Source of the DNA: Flaccisagitta enflata
Lineage: Eukaryota; Chaetognatha; Sagittoidea; Aphragmophora
Length of the DNA stretch: 64,000 nt
Direction of reading: 5' to 3'
Assembly (NCBI GenBank): GCA_965153355.1
Contig: OZ231127.1
Location: 21,204,001-21,268,000, forward strand
The notes under the pieces were generated by a model, which saw only the letters and a list, made by a program, of their open reading frames with translations, was not told the DNA's origin and did not search any database. Both the position numbers and the translations under genes were made by a program. This document shows positions 24,239-35,253 of this stretch, piece by piece. Position 1 is the first letter of the stretch. Each line of letters starts with the position of its first letter.

Positions 24239-24620
24239 CAACTTGTGATTTAAGTTCATCAGGACTTCAAACAGAATAATTATGTAAATTAATATTTACT
24301 TAAAACTTAAAACAGGCATAAAACCTGTCAAAATATTCTGATTGAGCTGATTTATTTTTCTAAATTATATAAAATGTTTTGCTCAATCTGATGAGCAATC
24401 TGATGAGCAATCTGATGAGCATTGAAAAATGAAGGTCTGATGAAGTCAAGTCATAAGTTGAAGTATGAGAGAAGCAAATATATTCAAGCAATAGAGCAAC
24501 TTTTAATTACCATTCATCTTGAATTTTTTTATAAATCAAATGAAATTAAGACATTTAAAATCTATCCTCCAGTCTAGGTTGTCTTTGCTCTCATCGTTCT
24601 GTAACAGTGATGAGTTCAGG
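24239..24620. repeat. Second copy of the 20.8-21.3 kb palindrome and flank
   Basis: The sequence continues from caacttgtgatttaagttca through an inverted arm (tcaatctgatgagca repeated three times) to the ttcaagcaatagagcaac segment shared with 21,180 and 16,440. It is the right-hand flank of the inserted element at 22,729-24,238. Confidence 0.75.
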
Positions 24621-25527
24621 GTCACGTACATTGGAAATCTGTCTAAGTACGTGCAGGCCTGTTGCGATTGTTTCTTCGCCACAGCGTGATCTCTCCTCCA
24701 TTGATAGGCAAACAAAGCCTTAATTAAAAGTGTGAGATATAGGGGGGCGGGCGGTGTCTCCTGCTTGCAATTTATTCTCTTTACAAAAGTTATCACCATA
24801 TGTGGCTCTCATTAAAAATATAGATTCCGATTCGGTGATAACACTACTTCCATAATTTGTTCGAAATGGAAGTGGAAGCTGTGGAAGCATAGGTCATTGA
24901 CCCCTTGGGGGCTGCTGCCTTTTCACTGCCACTTCCTCACATATTATGGTCAGTAGTACCCGATGCCCCACCTTATCTGTGAGGATGTGAGCGAGGCGGC
25001 GGCCAATAGGCGGGCAGCGGCCAATGACCTTTACTAAGTATTTATTTCGACAAGAATCAGATAAAGGCTCAAAGGTACCGATTTTGCTAAAAAGCAGAGA
25101 GGGACGTCTACCCGTGCACGACGCTCAGGGAGGGATTATCGTCGCTGACCCTATCCAAGGTGTAAGATTTTTCATTCCTTTTACAGAAACGGCCTTCCGA
25201 TCTATCTACCAAGATGTCGTTCAACGGGACAGTTTTGGAGGGTGAAAGTCTTCCGAATGTCGAGGTAAATTTTGGATCCTTTCATTTTAGATTTGTAGCG
25301 CTGCAACTGGGATCTTGCTGTGTGATCTTGCTGTGTGGGTTGGTCTGCATGTTCATCGGCCATCCTTCCATCCAGTCTTTCCGTTCGGTCCGTGACATGC
25401 GATTGCGCGCGGTAATGTGCATTACTGCCTCTGCCTAACAACCTACTACTGAACTAGGGGTAATGCATCCGCCTATCCGGCCTTATTTCAGGATTGAGTA
25501 CTCAAACCGCAAAACATAGCACTCCAC
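24621..25527. other. No confirmed gene; candidate first exon inside
   Basis: Mixed composition, more GC-rich from 24,890 to 25,450. It includes a possible foldback terminus near 24,900 (ccccttgggggctgctgcc). See the separate entry for the candidate exon at 25,214. Otherwise nothing is recognised. Confidence 0.4.
25214..25264 (+). CDS. Candidate first coding exon (weak)
   Basis: An ATG in a good context (ctaccaagatgtcg) opens a frame reading MSFNGTVLEGESLPNVE, followed at 25,265 by gtaaat, a plausible splice donor. Just upstream is a tttttcattccttttacag stretch that could be an acceptor for a 5' exon. No downstream exon or protein family was recognised, so this may be chance. The frame would continue into a hydrophobic stretch if not spliced. 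Confidence 0.2.
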
Positions 25528-25711
25528 ACAAGGCCGGATCCACGGTTACTCCTGTCTAGTGCGGGTCGGCAGAGATAGAAAAGATCTCAAAGGCATTTGG
25601 ACAGGAGCAGTACGCTCAGAAAGCTAACACAAAAAAGTAAAAAGGGGACTGACCTGCTGACCGACCGATGGACAAAGCAGTGTGTAAAGTCGCGTAGCAC
25701 GCGACTAAAAA
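25528..25711 (+). mobile_element. Short hairpin element (ACAAGGCC family)
   Basis: The head is acaaggccggatccacgg. The tail is gctgaccgaccgatggac, then aaagcag and gtaaagtcgcgtagcac, gcgactaaaaa. The terminal stem is tcgcgt-ag-cacgcga-like. The head lacks a clear gtcgcg arm (it reads gtctagtgcgggtcggc). Confidence 0.7.
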
Positions 25712-26044
25712 TTAAATGCCTTTTCAATTCAAATATATAAATAGCATAAATCAATCGCATATGATCCCGGTGGGCCGTTGCCCCATAGAGAAGACGGTAA
25801 GACGCAATTTCTGAATCTATCTTATGCGTGATGGAAAAAAGGAATAAAGTGGGTTGATCCGCTATTACATTTCTGGAGGAATCTGATCCTTGCTTTTAGT
25901 TCTGATTTATGTCCTTGATCCTTCTCCCAAAAGTACGAAGCTGATGTTGGCACCAAAAATGACATTTACCTAAATTTAATATCTTGAGGTTATTACCTAC
26001 ATCCTACTTTAGGGTAATTGGTTTCGGTGTGTCTTTTCTATCAT

Positions 26045-26045
<1 letters not shown>
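25712..26045. other. No gene seen
   Basis: AT-rich stretch; nothing recognisable. Confidence 0.4.
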
Positions 26046-26107
<62 letters not shown>

Positions 26108-26129
26108 GAGGAGGAGGAGGAGGAGGAGG
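26046..26129 (+). repeat. (GA)n followed by (GGA)n
   Basis: About 57 bp of pure ga dinucleotides run into about 27 bp of gga triplets. Confidence 0.97.
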
Positions 26130-26712
26130 CAATTAGGGCCACAGGGGTTTCGAGAGGTACTTTTGGGGTGATTGAGAGCTTTGTAGGGACCACCAAACCA
26201 TATGTATGATTTTGTCGCTTCTACTATCATCAAAATCATTCTCCTCCTCCAGCGCAGTCTCTTTGGTCTGGAGGAGGTCCTCCAAGTCCTCCTTCTCCTC
26301 CAGAATATGAGATCCTGCAGCAAATTCAGGACAAAACCATGATGAGGTGATATTTGGAGTAGGCTAAATTTTATCCAAAACATGATTTTTTGCTTTCTAT
26401 GGACTATGAGAATCAAAGCTCAAAATATCCACAAAACTGTCTTAAATGTCTTAAATGTCTTAAATGTCTTAAATGTCTTAAATGTCTTAAATGTCTTAAA
26501 TGTTGTTTTGATTATTGTTTATGTTAATCATCTATTCATTTATTAAATGTTCTGTTTTTGTCATCTTTGTATTTATGTATAGGTTATATTTTGATGTTGA
26601 TAGATCTTATTTCTATCCCTAATATAAATGACTATGCAATCTTTAAAAAAATCAAATTATCACATGCTTGATTTATTGTAGCTTTAACATTCACATGACC
26701 CTAATTCTTTTT
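26130..26712. other. No gene; 9-bp tandem repeat at 26,431-26,505
   Basis: About eight units of tgtcttaaa are the only structure visible in this AT-rich stretch. Confidence 0.7.
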
Positions 26713-26990
26713 TTACTTTTTAAATAGCTGTTTGTAGTAATCTCGTCTTAGCTTGGTTTGGTCACGTGATCTGGCGGGATTGATAGCGTGTTCAACGAGC
26801 GTCGATATATAACCAAGCTTCTTGAGATGTGAGGAAAGAGAGTTGAAGCGTCGTAATTGATCAGCTTCTCGATCACAGATTGTACAAATTCTTAACGCCA
26901 AAGAATATGGTATGTTTTTTTTCGTTGAATGAGGGTGACATGAATGCCCTGGAACAAAATTGTGGCAAGATTTGTCATACATATCAACGA
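26713..26990 (-). pseudogene. Penelope-like retroelement RT remnant
   Basis: The minus-strand frame of about 90 residues contains KKNIPYSLALRICTICD, then FNSLSSHLKKLGY and HAINPARSRD. An (N)IPYSLALR block followed by a short helix and a LxxRGY-like motif is characteristic of the C-terminal end of Penelope-like reverse transcriptases. The catalytic RT core and the GIY-YIG endonuclease are not visible nearby, so this is a fragment. It overlaps nothing else. Confidence 0.6.
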
Positions 26991-27129
26991 CAATTTCTTT
27001 GCCGCAAAAAATTCATTCACAAAATCTTAATCAAGCGAGGGGCGCTTATTGGCCTTCACTTGGCCTTGTTGTAAATGATATAGCAAATTTCTAAAAACTA
27101 CTGACAATCGGGATACTTATTTAGGATAC

Positions 27130-27251
27130 GCAAAAACCTAAATAAGTAAAGTGTGATAGACCGACCAACCAATGGACGAACAGACCGACGCACCAACGGA
27201 ACAACAGACAGACAAAGCAAGGTGTAGAGTCGCGTAACATGCGACTAAAAA
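27130..27251 (+). mobile_element. Hairpin-element tail (ACAAGGCC family)
   Basis: The sequence taagtaaagtgtgatagacc, then gaccgac-type repeats, then acaaagcaaggtgtagagtc, gcgtaacatgcgactaaaaa. The terminal stem is gtcgcgt-aac-atgcgac. The head is not recognised. Confidence 0.7.
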
Positions 27252-27299
27252 GCACATGGTTATGTGCAACCATAGCAATGCAGAAACATGGTTTTGTAA

Positions 27300-27424
27300 G
27301 TACTCTCAAAGCCTCCTTCAATGAGAGCTCTCAGAGAGAAGTGAGAGCTAAGAGAGTCTCGGTGAGTTCTTTGAGAGCTCTCCGAGACTCTCAAACTCTC
27401 CGAGAGCTCTCAAACTCTCAAAAC
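27300..27424 (+). repeat. Degenerate gagagctctcaaactctc repeat
   Basis: Short self-complementary gagagctctc motifs recur about every 10-20 bp just before the microsatellite block. Confidence 0.6.
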
Positions 27425-27441
27425 GCCCGTGGCCCTGGCTC

Positions 27442-27462
27442 GGAGGAGGAGGAGGAGGAGGA

Positions 27463-27544
<82 letters not shown>

Positions 27545-27896
27545 AAGACAGAGACAGACAGAGACACAGATGGAAAGACAGAGAAAGACGGAAAGACAGA
27601 CAGACGGAAAGACAGAGAAAGACGGATAGACAGACAGAAACGGACAGACAGATGGACAGACAGAGATGGACAGACGGAGACGGACAGAGACACAGAAACA
27701 GACAGAAACGGACAGACAGACAGACGGACAAACAGACACGGACAGACAGAAACGGACAGACAGAAACGGACAGACAGAAATGGACAGACAGAAATGGACA
27801 GACAGAAATGGACAGACAGAAATGGACAGACAGAAACGGACGGACAGAAACGGACAGACTGAAATGGACAGACAGAAACGGACAGACAGACAGAGA
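27442..27896 (+). repeat. (GGA)n, (GA)n and GACAGA-type compound microsatellite
   Basis: GGA triplets (27,442-27,466), GA dinucleotides (27,467-27,541), then 27,542-27,896 in gacagacagaaa(t/c)g units, partly with a 14-bp period. Open frames on both strands read as low-complexity R/E/D or S/L/C repeats and are rejected as genes. Confidence 0.95.
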
Positions 27897-28429
27897 GCAC
27901 GCGATCATCATTCGTCTTGTTTTCTTCGAGGTCGGAATAGAAGAAAGAAAGTAAATAGTTGTTATTTCCTGTTAGAACCTTTAATTTGACCGCCTTTTCG
28001 TCGCCTCGAAGGCGAGCAAGAAACACTTATCTAACATAAAGGTTTTCAGCCTTCCACTCTAACCACGGCAAAACATCCATCTTCCAATCTCTAGAAACTC
28101 TGGGCTTTCCATTTTTTAGCCAAAAAGGATTTTGGAAGGTCCTGTGGGATTCGCGCTCGCTCGCCCGCCCGCCTTTTTTTTTACCTTGGGGATCATCTTC
28201 TAAGGGGATTTCAAAGGTTCAAGATACCTTGATCCTTGAATTGCCATCAGCTGTTTTGCGGCCTATGCTTGGAAGTAAATTATTATTGCATATTATGCGA
28301 TATGTTTTAAAAACTAGCTTTGCGTTGCTGTGGTTTTCTTCTGGACAGGGTCCAACGTTCCATCTTGCGAAGCCGTAAAAAAAGGCTGCACAAATCTTGT
28401 TTTGCTCTTCATGAATTTGGTCGGTTGTT
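27897..28429. other. No gene seen
   Basis: Mixed-composition sequence between two microsatellite blocks. 28,156-28,175 is a cgctcgctcgcccgcccgcc run. Confidence 0.4.
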
Positions 28430-28977
<548 letters not shown>

Positions 28978-29129
28978 CTATTTGTCTATTTGATATAATA
29001 TATATACTTTGATTGAGTTCAGCAAAGTCCTTTGATTAAAAATTGAACCTTGAGACGTCTCAGCGGTAATTTTTACTTCCAAGCCAAACCAATCTTGACT
29101 TTTTTCTGATTAATCCCAAACAAAGAGGA

Positions 29130-31112
29130 ATGAGTTATTTGCCCATTCGCTCTCCCAAATCTCCATCGCCTCGGTCCCCGATTTCCGGGGACTCAGTCCC
29201 CACCAAAAAAAATGGTTCGTCCTCCAGATCTCGGCGCCATTCTGAGGGAGAATCTCGTCATGCTTGGGTGGCTTCTCCCCCCACTGTTAAAAAAAGTAAC
29301 ACAAAAAATCCCTGTTTAAACAAACCGACGACAATAACAACAACACTACTCGCCGAACCAACGACAAATGAAAATGCCATAGTCTCAGGCCTTTCATTAA
29401 CGCCGGCGCGCAAAAACAAACGAAACAAACCGACGGCGCGCGCGCCGTTAGTCACATGCGGCCGAATCAAATGCGTGGACTGCGCGCGCAAGCGAGACGC
29501 GCGCGCCAAAGAGGAGGAATTGGAAAGCTCCATCACGAAGGGCAAGGGAGATATAACCAGGGAACCGCGAGACGGCAAAAAGGAGGAAAAGAAGGGAAAA
29601 GACGACGACGGCGATAGAGTGGAAGAAAAAAGAAGAACCAATGATGAGACTGGTACCATAGAGACCGCAAATGGGGCCGATTTACTATCCGCTTCCCCGG
29701 AATCGCCGGGAAAAGAAACTGAAGAAGCCAAAAGTAATCCGTATGAATGTGACGTCGAAAGAAATATTTCTTCTTCGCTCATACATGTAAATGATGTCGG
29801 GCAGAGAGGACCGAAAGACTCATATGGTGATGTGGGGTACCACGGTTCAAAAGAATCAAATGGCGATGAATACGACGACGACGACGAAAATGATGAACGA
29901 AAAGGAAGCGTTCATGGAGACATTAGATTCCCTTTAAAAGAGGCAGAAGCGATAAAAAGCCAATCGGCGACGTCGGGGGCCGGATCTTATCTCGACATGG
30001 AACGCGCCATTAACTCGTGTCAACCAAAGTGTCACGGCAAATACGCTTGGTCCGCTGAATCGGGGAAATCTAGAATTGCGTGCAGTCAAGTGTCACATGA
30101 CATCCCCGTTTATAAGGCAATGGCCGTGGGCTCATTTGTCGTCGATGGCGACCCAGCAATCAACAATGGCGCGACGAGTGATTCATGGGCGTCGCCCAGC
30201 GGTGACCCAGGCGACATTTTTACCGTCGGAGACGTCAATAAAAGCGTCGTGGAGGGAGAATATGAGAGGGAAACGAGGCGCGGCGGCGTTGGTTGCCACT
30301 CAATAAGGGATGACATGGGTGAGAAAAAAGCTGTTCTCACATGGCTTCCCTCAACGGAATGTCGCCAGAACAAAGAGGGCAAGCCGGATTCTCTAGAATG
30401 GAAAGCCAAACGTCTTTTGGCCGAGGCCGAATGGGAAAAGGTCGTGACCCCGAGAAAGACCCCGACCTCATGCTCCATCTCCCACGACGCCCTTTCCCTT
30501 GGAGACAAAACTGGTCACGCCTCAAAACGAGAAAGGACCGATGATGAAAATGTTATTTCAAACATTTCAACGCTCGCCATCTCTTTTGGTCGAAAGACGG
30601 CGGTATCGAAAAGCGCTTACTCGATGGGCAGTGTCATCGATTGTTGTCGTCATCATTTGCTGCGTCGTCCCGCTGTGCCTACTTTCTTTCTCGGCATTCC
30701 CACGAGCAGTTACCGCGACTCGGAATGCTTCATGGACAAGCAAATTCTCAAAAGTCAGCTGCCGTCGGCGCGAGTAGACGGTGGCATTTTTAAATATGCC
30801 GATTTTGCCTTTCGCGCGATTCGGGAGTTCTTTGTGGAAGCGGACCAGGACGAAGTACGGATCGTCATATCGTCTTGGAATGAAACGCCGTTACAAACCG
30901 ACAAAACTGCCGAGGTCGAGTCGGCTTCGTTGTCTTTTCCGAGAGGTGGCTCTTTAACGGCGCTTGAGACTTTGGACTTACTGAGAAATTCAAAAAGAGT
31001 ATCGACGCTCTACCTCATCGCAAATGGAAACTTCGCCACTTTTTGGGGAAGCGTTATTGAAAGTCATAATTTGAAGAACAACGGAACAAATGTGGTTTTA
31101 ATCTCGAGGTGA
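29130..31112 (+). CDS. Hypothetical protein, 660 aa, acidic low-complexity N-terminal half
   Basis: One uninterrupted 661-codon frame begins at the first ATG after a stop-rich leader. I do not recognise the family. Residues 1-50 are Ser/Pro/Arg-rich. Residues ~90-130 are basic with CGRIKCVDCARKRD, a CxxxxCxxC cluster. Residues ~130-270 are strongly charged with a DEYDDDDENDE run. Residues ~520-660 look globular, with alternating hydrophobic segments (FKYADFAFRAIREFFVEA, EVRIVISSWNE, VSTLYLIANGNFATF, NVVLISR). No signal peptide is evident. The region is more GC- and CpG-rich than its surroundings, which supports coding. The last in-frame codons contain cgag/gtgaat, a donor-like junction at 31,108, so the frame could be a long first exon rather than a complete gene. 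No neighbour suggests a role. Confidence 0.55.
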   Translation: MSYLPIRSPKSPSPRSPISGDSVPTKKNGSSSRSRRHSEGESRHAWVASPPTVKKSNTKNPCLNKPTTITTTLLAEPTTNENAIVSGLSLTPARKNKRNKPTARAPLVTCGRIKCVDCARKRDARAKEEELESSITKGKGDITREPRDGKKEEKKGKDDDGDRVEEKRRTNDETGTIETANGADLLSASPESPGKETEEAKSNPYECDVERNISSSLIHVNDVGQRGPKDSYGDVGYHGSKESNGDEYDDDDENDERKGSVHGDIRFPLKEAEAIKSQSATSGAGSYLDMERAINSCQPKCHGKYAWSAESGKSRIACSQVSHDIPVYKAMAVGSFVVDGDPAINNGATSDSWASPSGDPGDIFTVGDVNKSVVEGEYERETRRGGVGCHSIRDDMGEKKAVLTWLPSTECRQNKEGKPDSLEWKAKRLLAEAEWEKVVTPRKTPTSCSISHDALSLGDKTGHASKRERTDDENVISNISTLAISFGRKTAVSKSAYSMGSVIDCCRHHLLRRPAVPTFFLGIPTSSYRDSECFMDKQILKSQLPSARVDGGIFKYADFAFRAIREFFVEADQDEVRIVISSWNETPLQTDKTAEVESASLSFPRGGSLTALETLDLLRNSKRVSTLYLIANGNFATFWGSVIESHNLKNNGTNVVLISR

Positions 31113-31654
31113 ATCACCCGTGGAAAATGTCGGAATCCATTACATCATATGCAGGGGTGTACATAATAGAGTCGCTTTTGATAGCCATTTTGCCTGAAAC
31201 TTCTACCCCTTCCAAAATGACCAAATTCACCAAGGATGTCTGGTTGCAATCCACATCTTGATTCTGTCTGATTTATAACTTGCAGTATTTCTTCTTTGTT
31301 GATAAATTCTTGATTACAGAATATGTAAACTCAATAACTCAAGGTCTGTTTATAGTCGCATATTAGAGCCATTTTTTCCCGAGACATTTGTAGCTAGAAA
31401 ACATACTACAGCGCCATATTGTTGAAAAGTCCACCTGCTATCATGTTGTAAAAAGAAAAAAAAATTCCAAAATTATTGGCTCGATTCTTGAACGCCAAAT
31501 TTAGCAAAAAAAAAAAAAAAAAAGAGAAAAATCAAAATTTTAAAAAGAAAATTTTTGCAGATTCATATTCTCCATGAAAAAAAAGGTGCGAAAAGTGTAA
31601 TCCTTTTTTGTGTTCCACGATAGTGGAACACTAAATATTGGGAGTTTCTCCGTC
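31113..31654. other. No gene seen
   Basis: AT-rich sequence with poly(A) at 31,507-31,524. A short palindrome-like tgttccacgatagtggaaca lies at about 31,612-31,631. Confidence 0.5.
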
Positions 31655-33636
31655 TGAAAGTATGTCACGCAACCCAGTTTTCTCCAATGTATGTCACACA
31701 GCCCAGAATTCTCCAATGTATGTCACACCACTCAGTTTTCTCCAATGTATGTCACACAGTCCAGAATTCTCCGATGTATGTCACACCACTCAGTTTTCTC
31801 CAATGTATGTCACACAGCCCAGAATTCTCCGATGTATGTCACATAGACCAGAATTATCCCATGTATGTCACACCACCCAGTTTTCTCCAATGTATGTCAC
31901 ACAGTCCAGAATTCTCCGATGTATGTCACACCCCTCAGTTTTCTCCGATGTATGTCACACATCCCAGAATTCTCCGATGTATGTCACATAGACCAGAATT
32001 ATCCAATGTATGTCACACCACCCAGTTTTCTCCGATGTATGTCACACAGTCCAGAATTCTCCGATGTATGTCACAGCACCCAGTTTTCTCCGATGTATGT
32101 CACACAGCCCAGAATTCTCCGATGTATGTCACATAGACCAGAATTCTCCAATGTATGTCACACCACCTAGTTTTCTCCTATGTATGTCACACAGCCCAGA
32201 AATCTCCGATGTATGTCACACCACCTAGTTTTCTCCGATGTATGTCACACAGCCCAGTATTCTCCGATATATGTCACACCACCCAGTTTTCCCCTATGTA
32301 TGTCACACAGCCTAGAATTCTCCAATGTATGTCACACCACCCAGTTTTCTCCGATGTATGTCACACAGCCCAGAATTCTCCAATTTATGTCATACCACCC
32401 AGTTTTCTCCAATGTATTTCACACAGCCCAGAATTCTCCGATGTATGTCACAGCACCCAGTTTTCTCCGATGTATGTCACACCACCCAGTTTTCTCCGAT
32501 GTATGTCACACTATCCAGTTTTCTCCGATGTATGTCACACAGCCCAGAATTCTCCGATGTATGTCACACCACCCAGTTTTCTCCAATGTATGTCACACAG
32601 CTTAGAATTCTCCGATGTATGTCACACCACCCAGTTTTCTCCAATGTATGTCACATAGCCCAGAATTCTCCGATGTATGTCACACCACCCAGTTTTCCCC
32701 GATGTATGTCACATAGCCCAGAATTCTCCGATGTATGTCACACCACCCAGTTTTCTCCGATGTATGTCACACAGCCCAGAATTCTCCGATGTATGTCACA
32801 CAGCCCAGAATTCTCCGATGTATGTCACACCACCTAGTTTTCTCCGATGTATGTCACACAGCTTAGAATTCTTCGATGTATGTCACACCACCCAGTTTTC
32901 TCCAATGTATGTCACACAGCCCAGAATTCTCCAGTATATGTCACACCACCCAGTTTTCTCCGATGTATGTCACATAGCCCAGAATTCTCCAATGTATGTC
33001 ACACCACCCAGTTTTCTCTGATGTATGTCACACAGCCCAGAATTCTCCGATGTATGTCACACCACCCAGTTTTCTCCGGTGTATGTCACACAACCCAGAA
33101 TTCTCCAATGTATGTCACGCAACCCAATCTTCTCCGTTGTATGTCACACAGCCCAGAATTCTCCAATGTATGTCACACCACCCAGTTTTCTCCGATGTAT
33201 GTCACATAGCCCAGAATTCTCCAATGTATGTCACACAACCCAGTTTTCTCCAATGTATGTCACACAGTCCAGAATTCTCTGATGTATGTCACACCACCCA
33301 GTTTTCTCCGATGTATGTCACACAGCCCAGAATTCTCCGATGTATGTCACACCACCCAGTTTTCTCCGATATATGTCACACAGCCCAAAATTCTCCCATG
33401 TATGTCACAAGACCCAGTTTTCTCTGATGTATGTCACAGAGCCCAGAATTCTCCAAAGTGTGTCACACAGCCCAGAATTCTCAAATGTATGTCACACCAC
33501 CCAGTTTTCTCCAATGTATGTCACACAGTCCAGAATTCTCTGATATATGTCACACCACCCAATTTTTCTCCAATGTATGTCACACAGCCCTTTATTTTTT
33601 TATGTATGTCACAATACCCAGTTTGTTCCAATGTAT
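31655..33636 (+). repeat. 29-bp tandem array in alternating A/B units
   Basis: About 68 units of 29 bp. Type A reads tgtatgtcacaccacccagt then tttctccga; type B reads tgtatgtcacacagcccaga then attctccga. A and B mostly alternate, giving a 58-bp dimer with local AA or BB slips. Isolated relics at about 33,738 and 34,648 show the array was once longer or was interrupted. Because 87 bp is three units, overlapping open frames arise in all plus-strand phases; they are not genes. The units are contiguous with no spacers, so this is not a CRISPR. Confidence 0.96.
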
Positions 33637-34431
33637 GAAAGTTGGACAACATTACGACTCAACCCTACTTTACCTAAGGATGAGAGCCTTTAGAGCTGTC
33701 ACTGGTGTTTAATCCCGACCCATCACAACTATCCTTAGTATGTCACACAGCCCTGTATTCTCATATGGGTCATTTCCACAATAAACCCGCTCAGCTTAAA
33801 TTCATGATGTAACAGGCAAAAAAATTGTTTTTATTATGTTAATCCTTTTTTTTTGTGATAGAAGCAATTGTAACACATTACCTGGGATTCAGTGCCTAGC
33901 TAATATCCTTCATACTAAAAATTTTGATAGGCTACGTAGCAAAAAATAGGCCAATATCACCCCCTTTATTATGTCACACTGTTGTCACACTCAAAACCAC
34001 TATGAAAAAGACATCAAAAAATCATTAAGCCTACCCAACTATAGGTCATTTTTGTTTAATTGAAATCCCTAAAGAAGAACTAAAGATTTTATGGTGACCA
34101 GTTGTCATTTACAATGGAAAAATCTCACTTTTAGTTGCTTTGTCTAAAATGATGATTTATTTGATTTTGATATGTAATTTCAAACTATACTATAAATGGC
34201 AATATCTTAGGTATAATGGAAAATTTCTTTTTTCCCCCCTTTAGTACAGATATAACCCAAGTTACATGCAAAATTTCAGACCTTAATGTTTATTCTAGCT
34301 AGAGAAATTGATTTTTAAAGAGAGTGACCTAATATGTTAACACCTTGTTACATTTATGAAAGTTGGACAACATTACTACTCAACCCTACTTTAATAAAGG
34401 ATGAGAGCCTTTGGAGCTCTCACTGGTGTTT
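33634..34431 (+). repeat. Pair of ~77-bp direct repeats 721 bp apart
   Basis: 33,634-33,710 and 34,355-34,431 share tatgaaagttggacaacatt and aaggatgagagcctttgg-like sequence with few differences. The intervening ~645 bp is AT-rich with no recognisable frame. The first copy abuts the end of the 29-bp array. Confidence 0.8.
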
Positions 34432-34674
34432 ATGTTACTCTGATTATGATAAGAATTAACATAGTTGAACACATTTTAGGTATTAGAATATTTTTTTTAT
34501 ATGATCTAAAAGAGTATCAAATTTTGAGAATAAGGTTCGAGTTTCAAGCTATTAAGTGCGACCGTTATAAAATTATAACATTTTTATCAATGTTAACGAA
34601 TTCAGTCGCCTAATTTCCGCCAGTCTAGTTTATTGTGGAAACTTCCTATGTATGTCACACAACCCCGCTTTCTC
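34432..34674. other. AT-rich, no gene seen
   Basis: Contains only one relic 29-bp unit at about 34,648. Confidence 0.5.
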
Positions 34675-34911
34675 CTCACACACATATACACACACACACA
34701 CATGCACACTCACACATACATTCACAGGCGGCAGTGGGACCGCCCAAAGGCGGCAGTGGGACCACCCACAGGTGGCAGTGGGACCGTCCACAGGCGGCAG
34801 TGGGGCCGCCCACAGGCGGCAGTGGGACCGCCCACAGGCGGCAGTAAAGCCGCCCATAGGCGGCAGTGAGGTCGCCCATGGATGGTAGTTAGGCCGCCCA
34901 CAGGCGGCCAT
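34675..34911 (+). repeat. (CA)n tract and 22-bp GC-rich array
   Basis: A CA-rich stretch (34,675-34,725) is followed by about eight units of a 22-bp motif, cggcagtgggaccgcccacag. Each unit contains a short complementary pair (gtggg and cccac). Confidence 0.93.
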
Positions 34912-35059
34912 TATCTACAACACCAATTTTTCTGGTTATTATTACTAGATTTGTTTTATGAATTATTGCCTTTCTTTTTCACGCCAAATCAAGTTTTCGT
35001 GGAACACAATATGGCGAACGCCACTAGTTAAATATTCTAATGAGAATATGATAAATCTA

Positions 35060-35253
35060 TTTTTAGTTGCGGACACGCAACTCTATAAGAGGCTTTGTCC
35101 GTTGGTGCCGTCGGACGGTCTGTTGGTCGGTCGCTCCGTCATGGTGATCGAGTTGAAAACAGGCGTTTTCGATACTTTTGTGTATGTATGAGTGTTGGAG
35201 GTGGGTTGGGGTGTGGATGAGGCTTGTATGCCCCTGCCCACCCGTCCGCAACG
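35060..35253 (-). mobile_element. Hairpin element, reverse orientation
   Basis: The plus strand reads ttttagttgcggacacgcaa, then ctctataagaggctttgtcc and ggtcggtcgctccgtc. The far end is gcccctgcccacccgtccgcaacg. The arm gttgcgga in the hairpin recurs as the complement tccgcaac at the far end. Confidence 0.75.

Noticed and set aside
23516-24259. 247-codon minus-strand frame (ALSNGVVKRRCQT repeats)
   Set aside because: Generated by the 13-bp array inside a mobile element.
30110-30525. Minus-strand frames opposite the 660-aa ORF
   Set aside because: Shorter than the sense frame and without recognisable features; GC-rich coding DNA often leaves antisense frames open.
31655-33636. Possible CRISPR array
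   Set aside because: Units are contiguous without unique spacers, no cas-like genes, and the window is eukaryotic with introns.
31638-33712. Overlapping 85-170-codon frames with MYVTQPRIL- or MSHHPVFS-like repeats
   Set aside because: The 29-bp period cycles through all phases, so the same peptide appears in each frame. This is a tandem array, not a gene.
33634-34431. LTR retrotransposon flanked by 77-bp direct repeats
   Set aside because: The repeats lack TG...CA ends and no gag/pol-like frame, primer-binding site or polypurine tract is visible between them.
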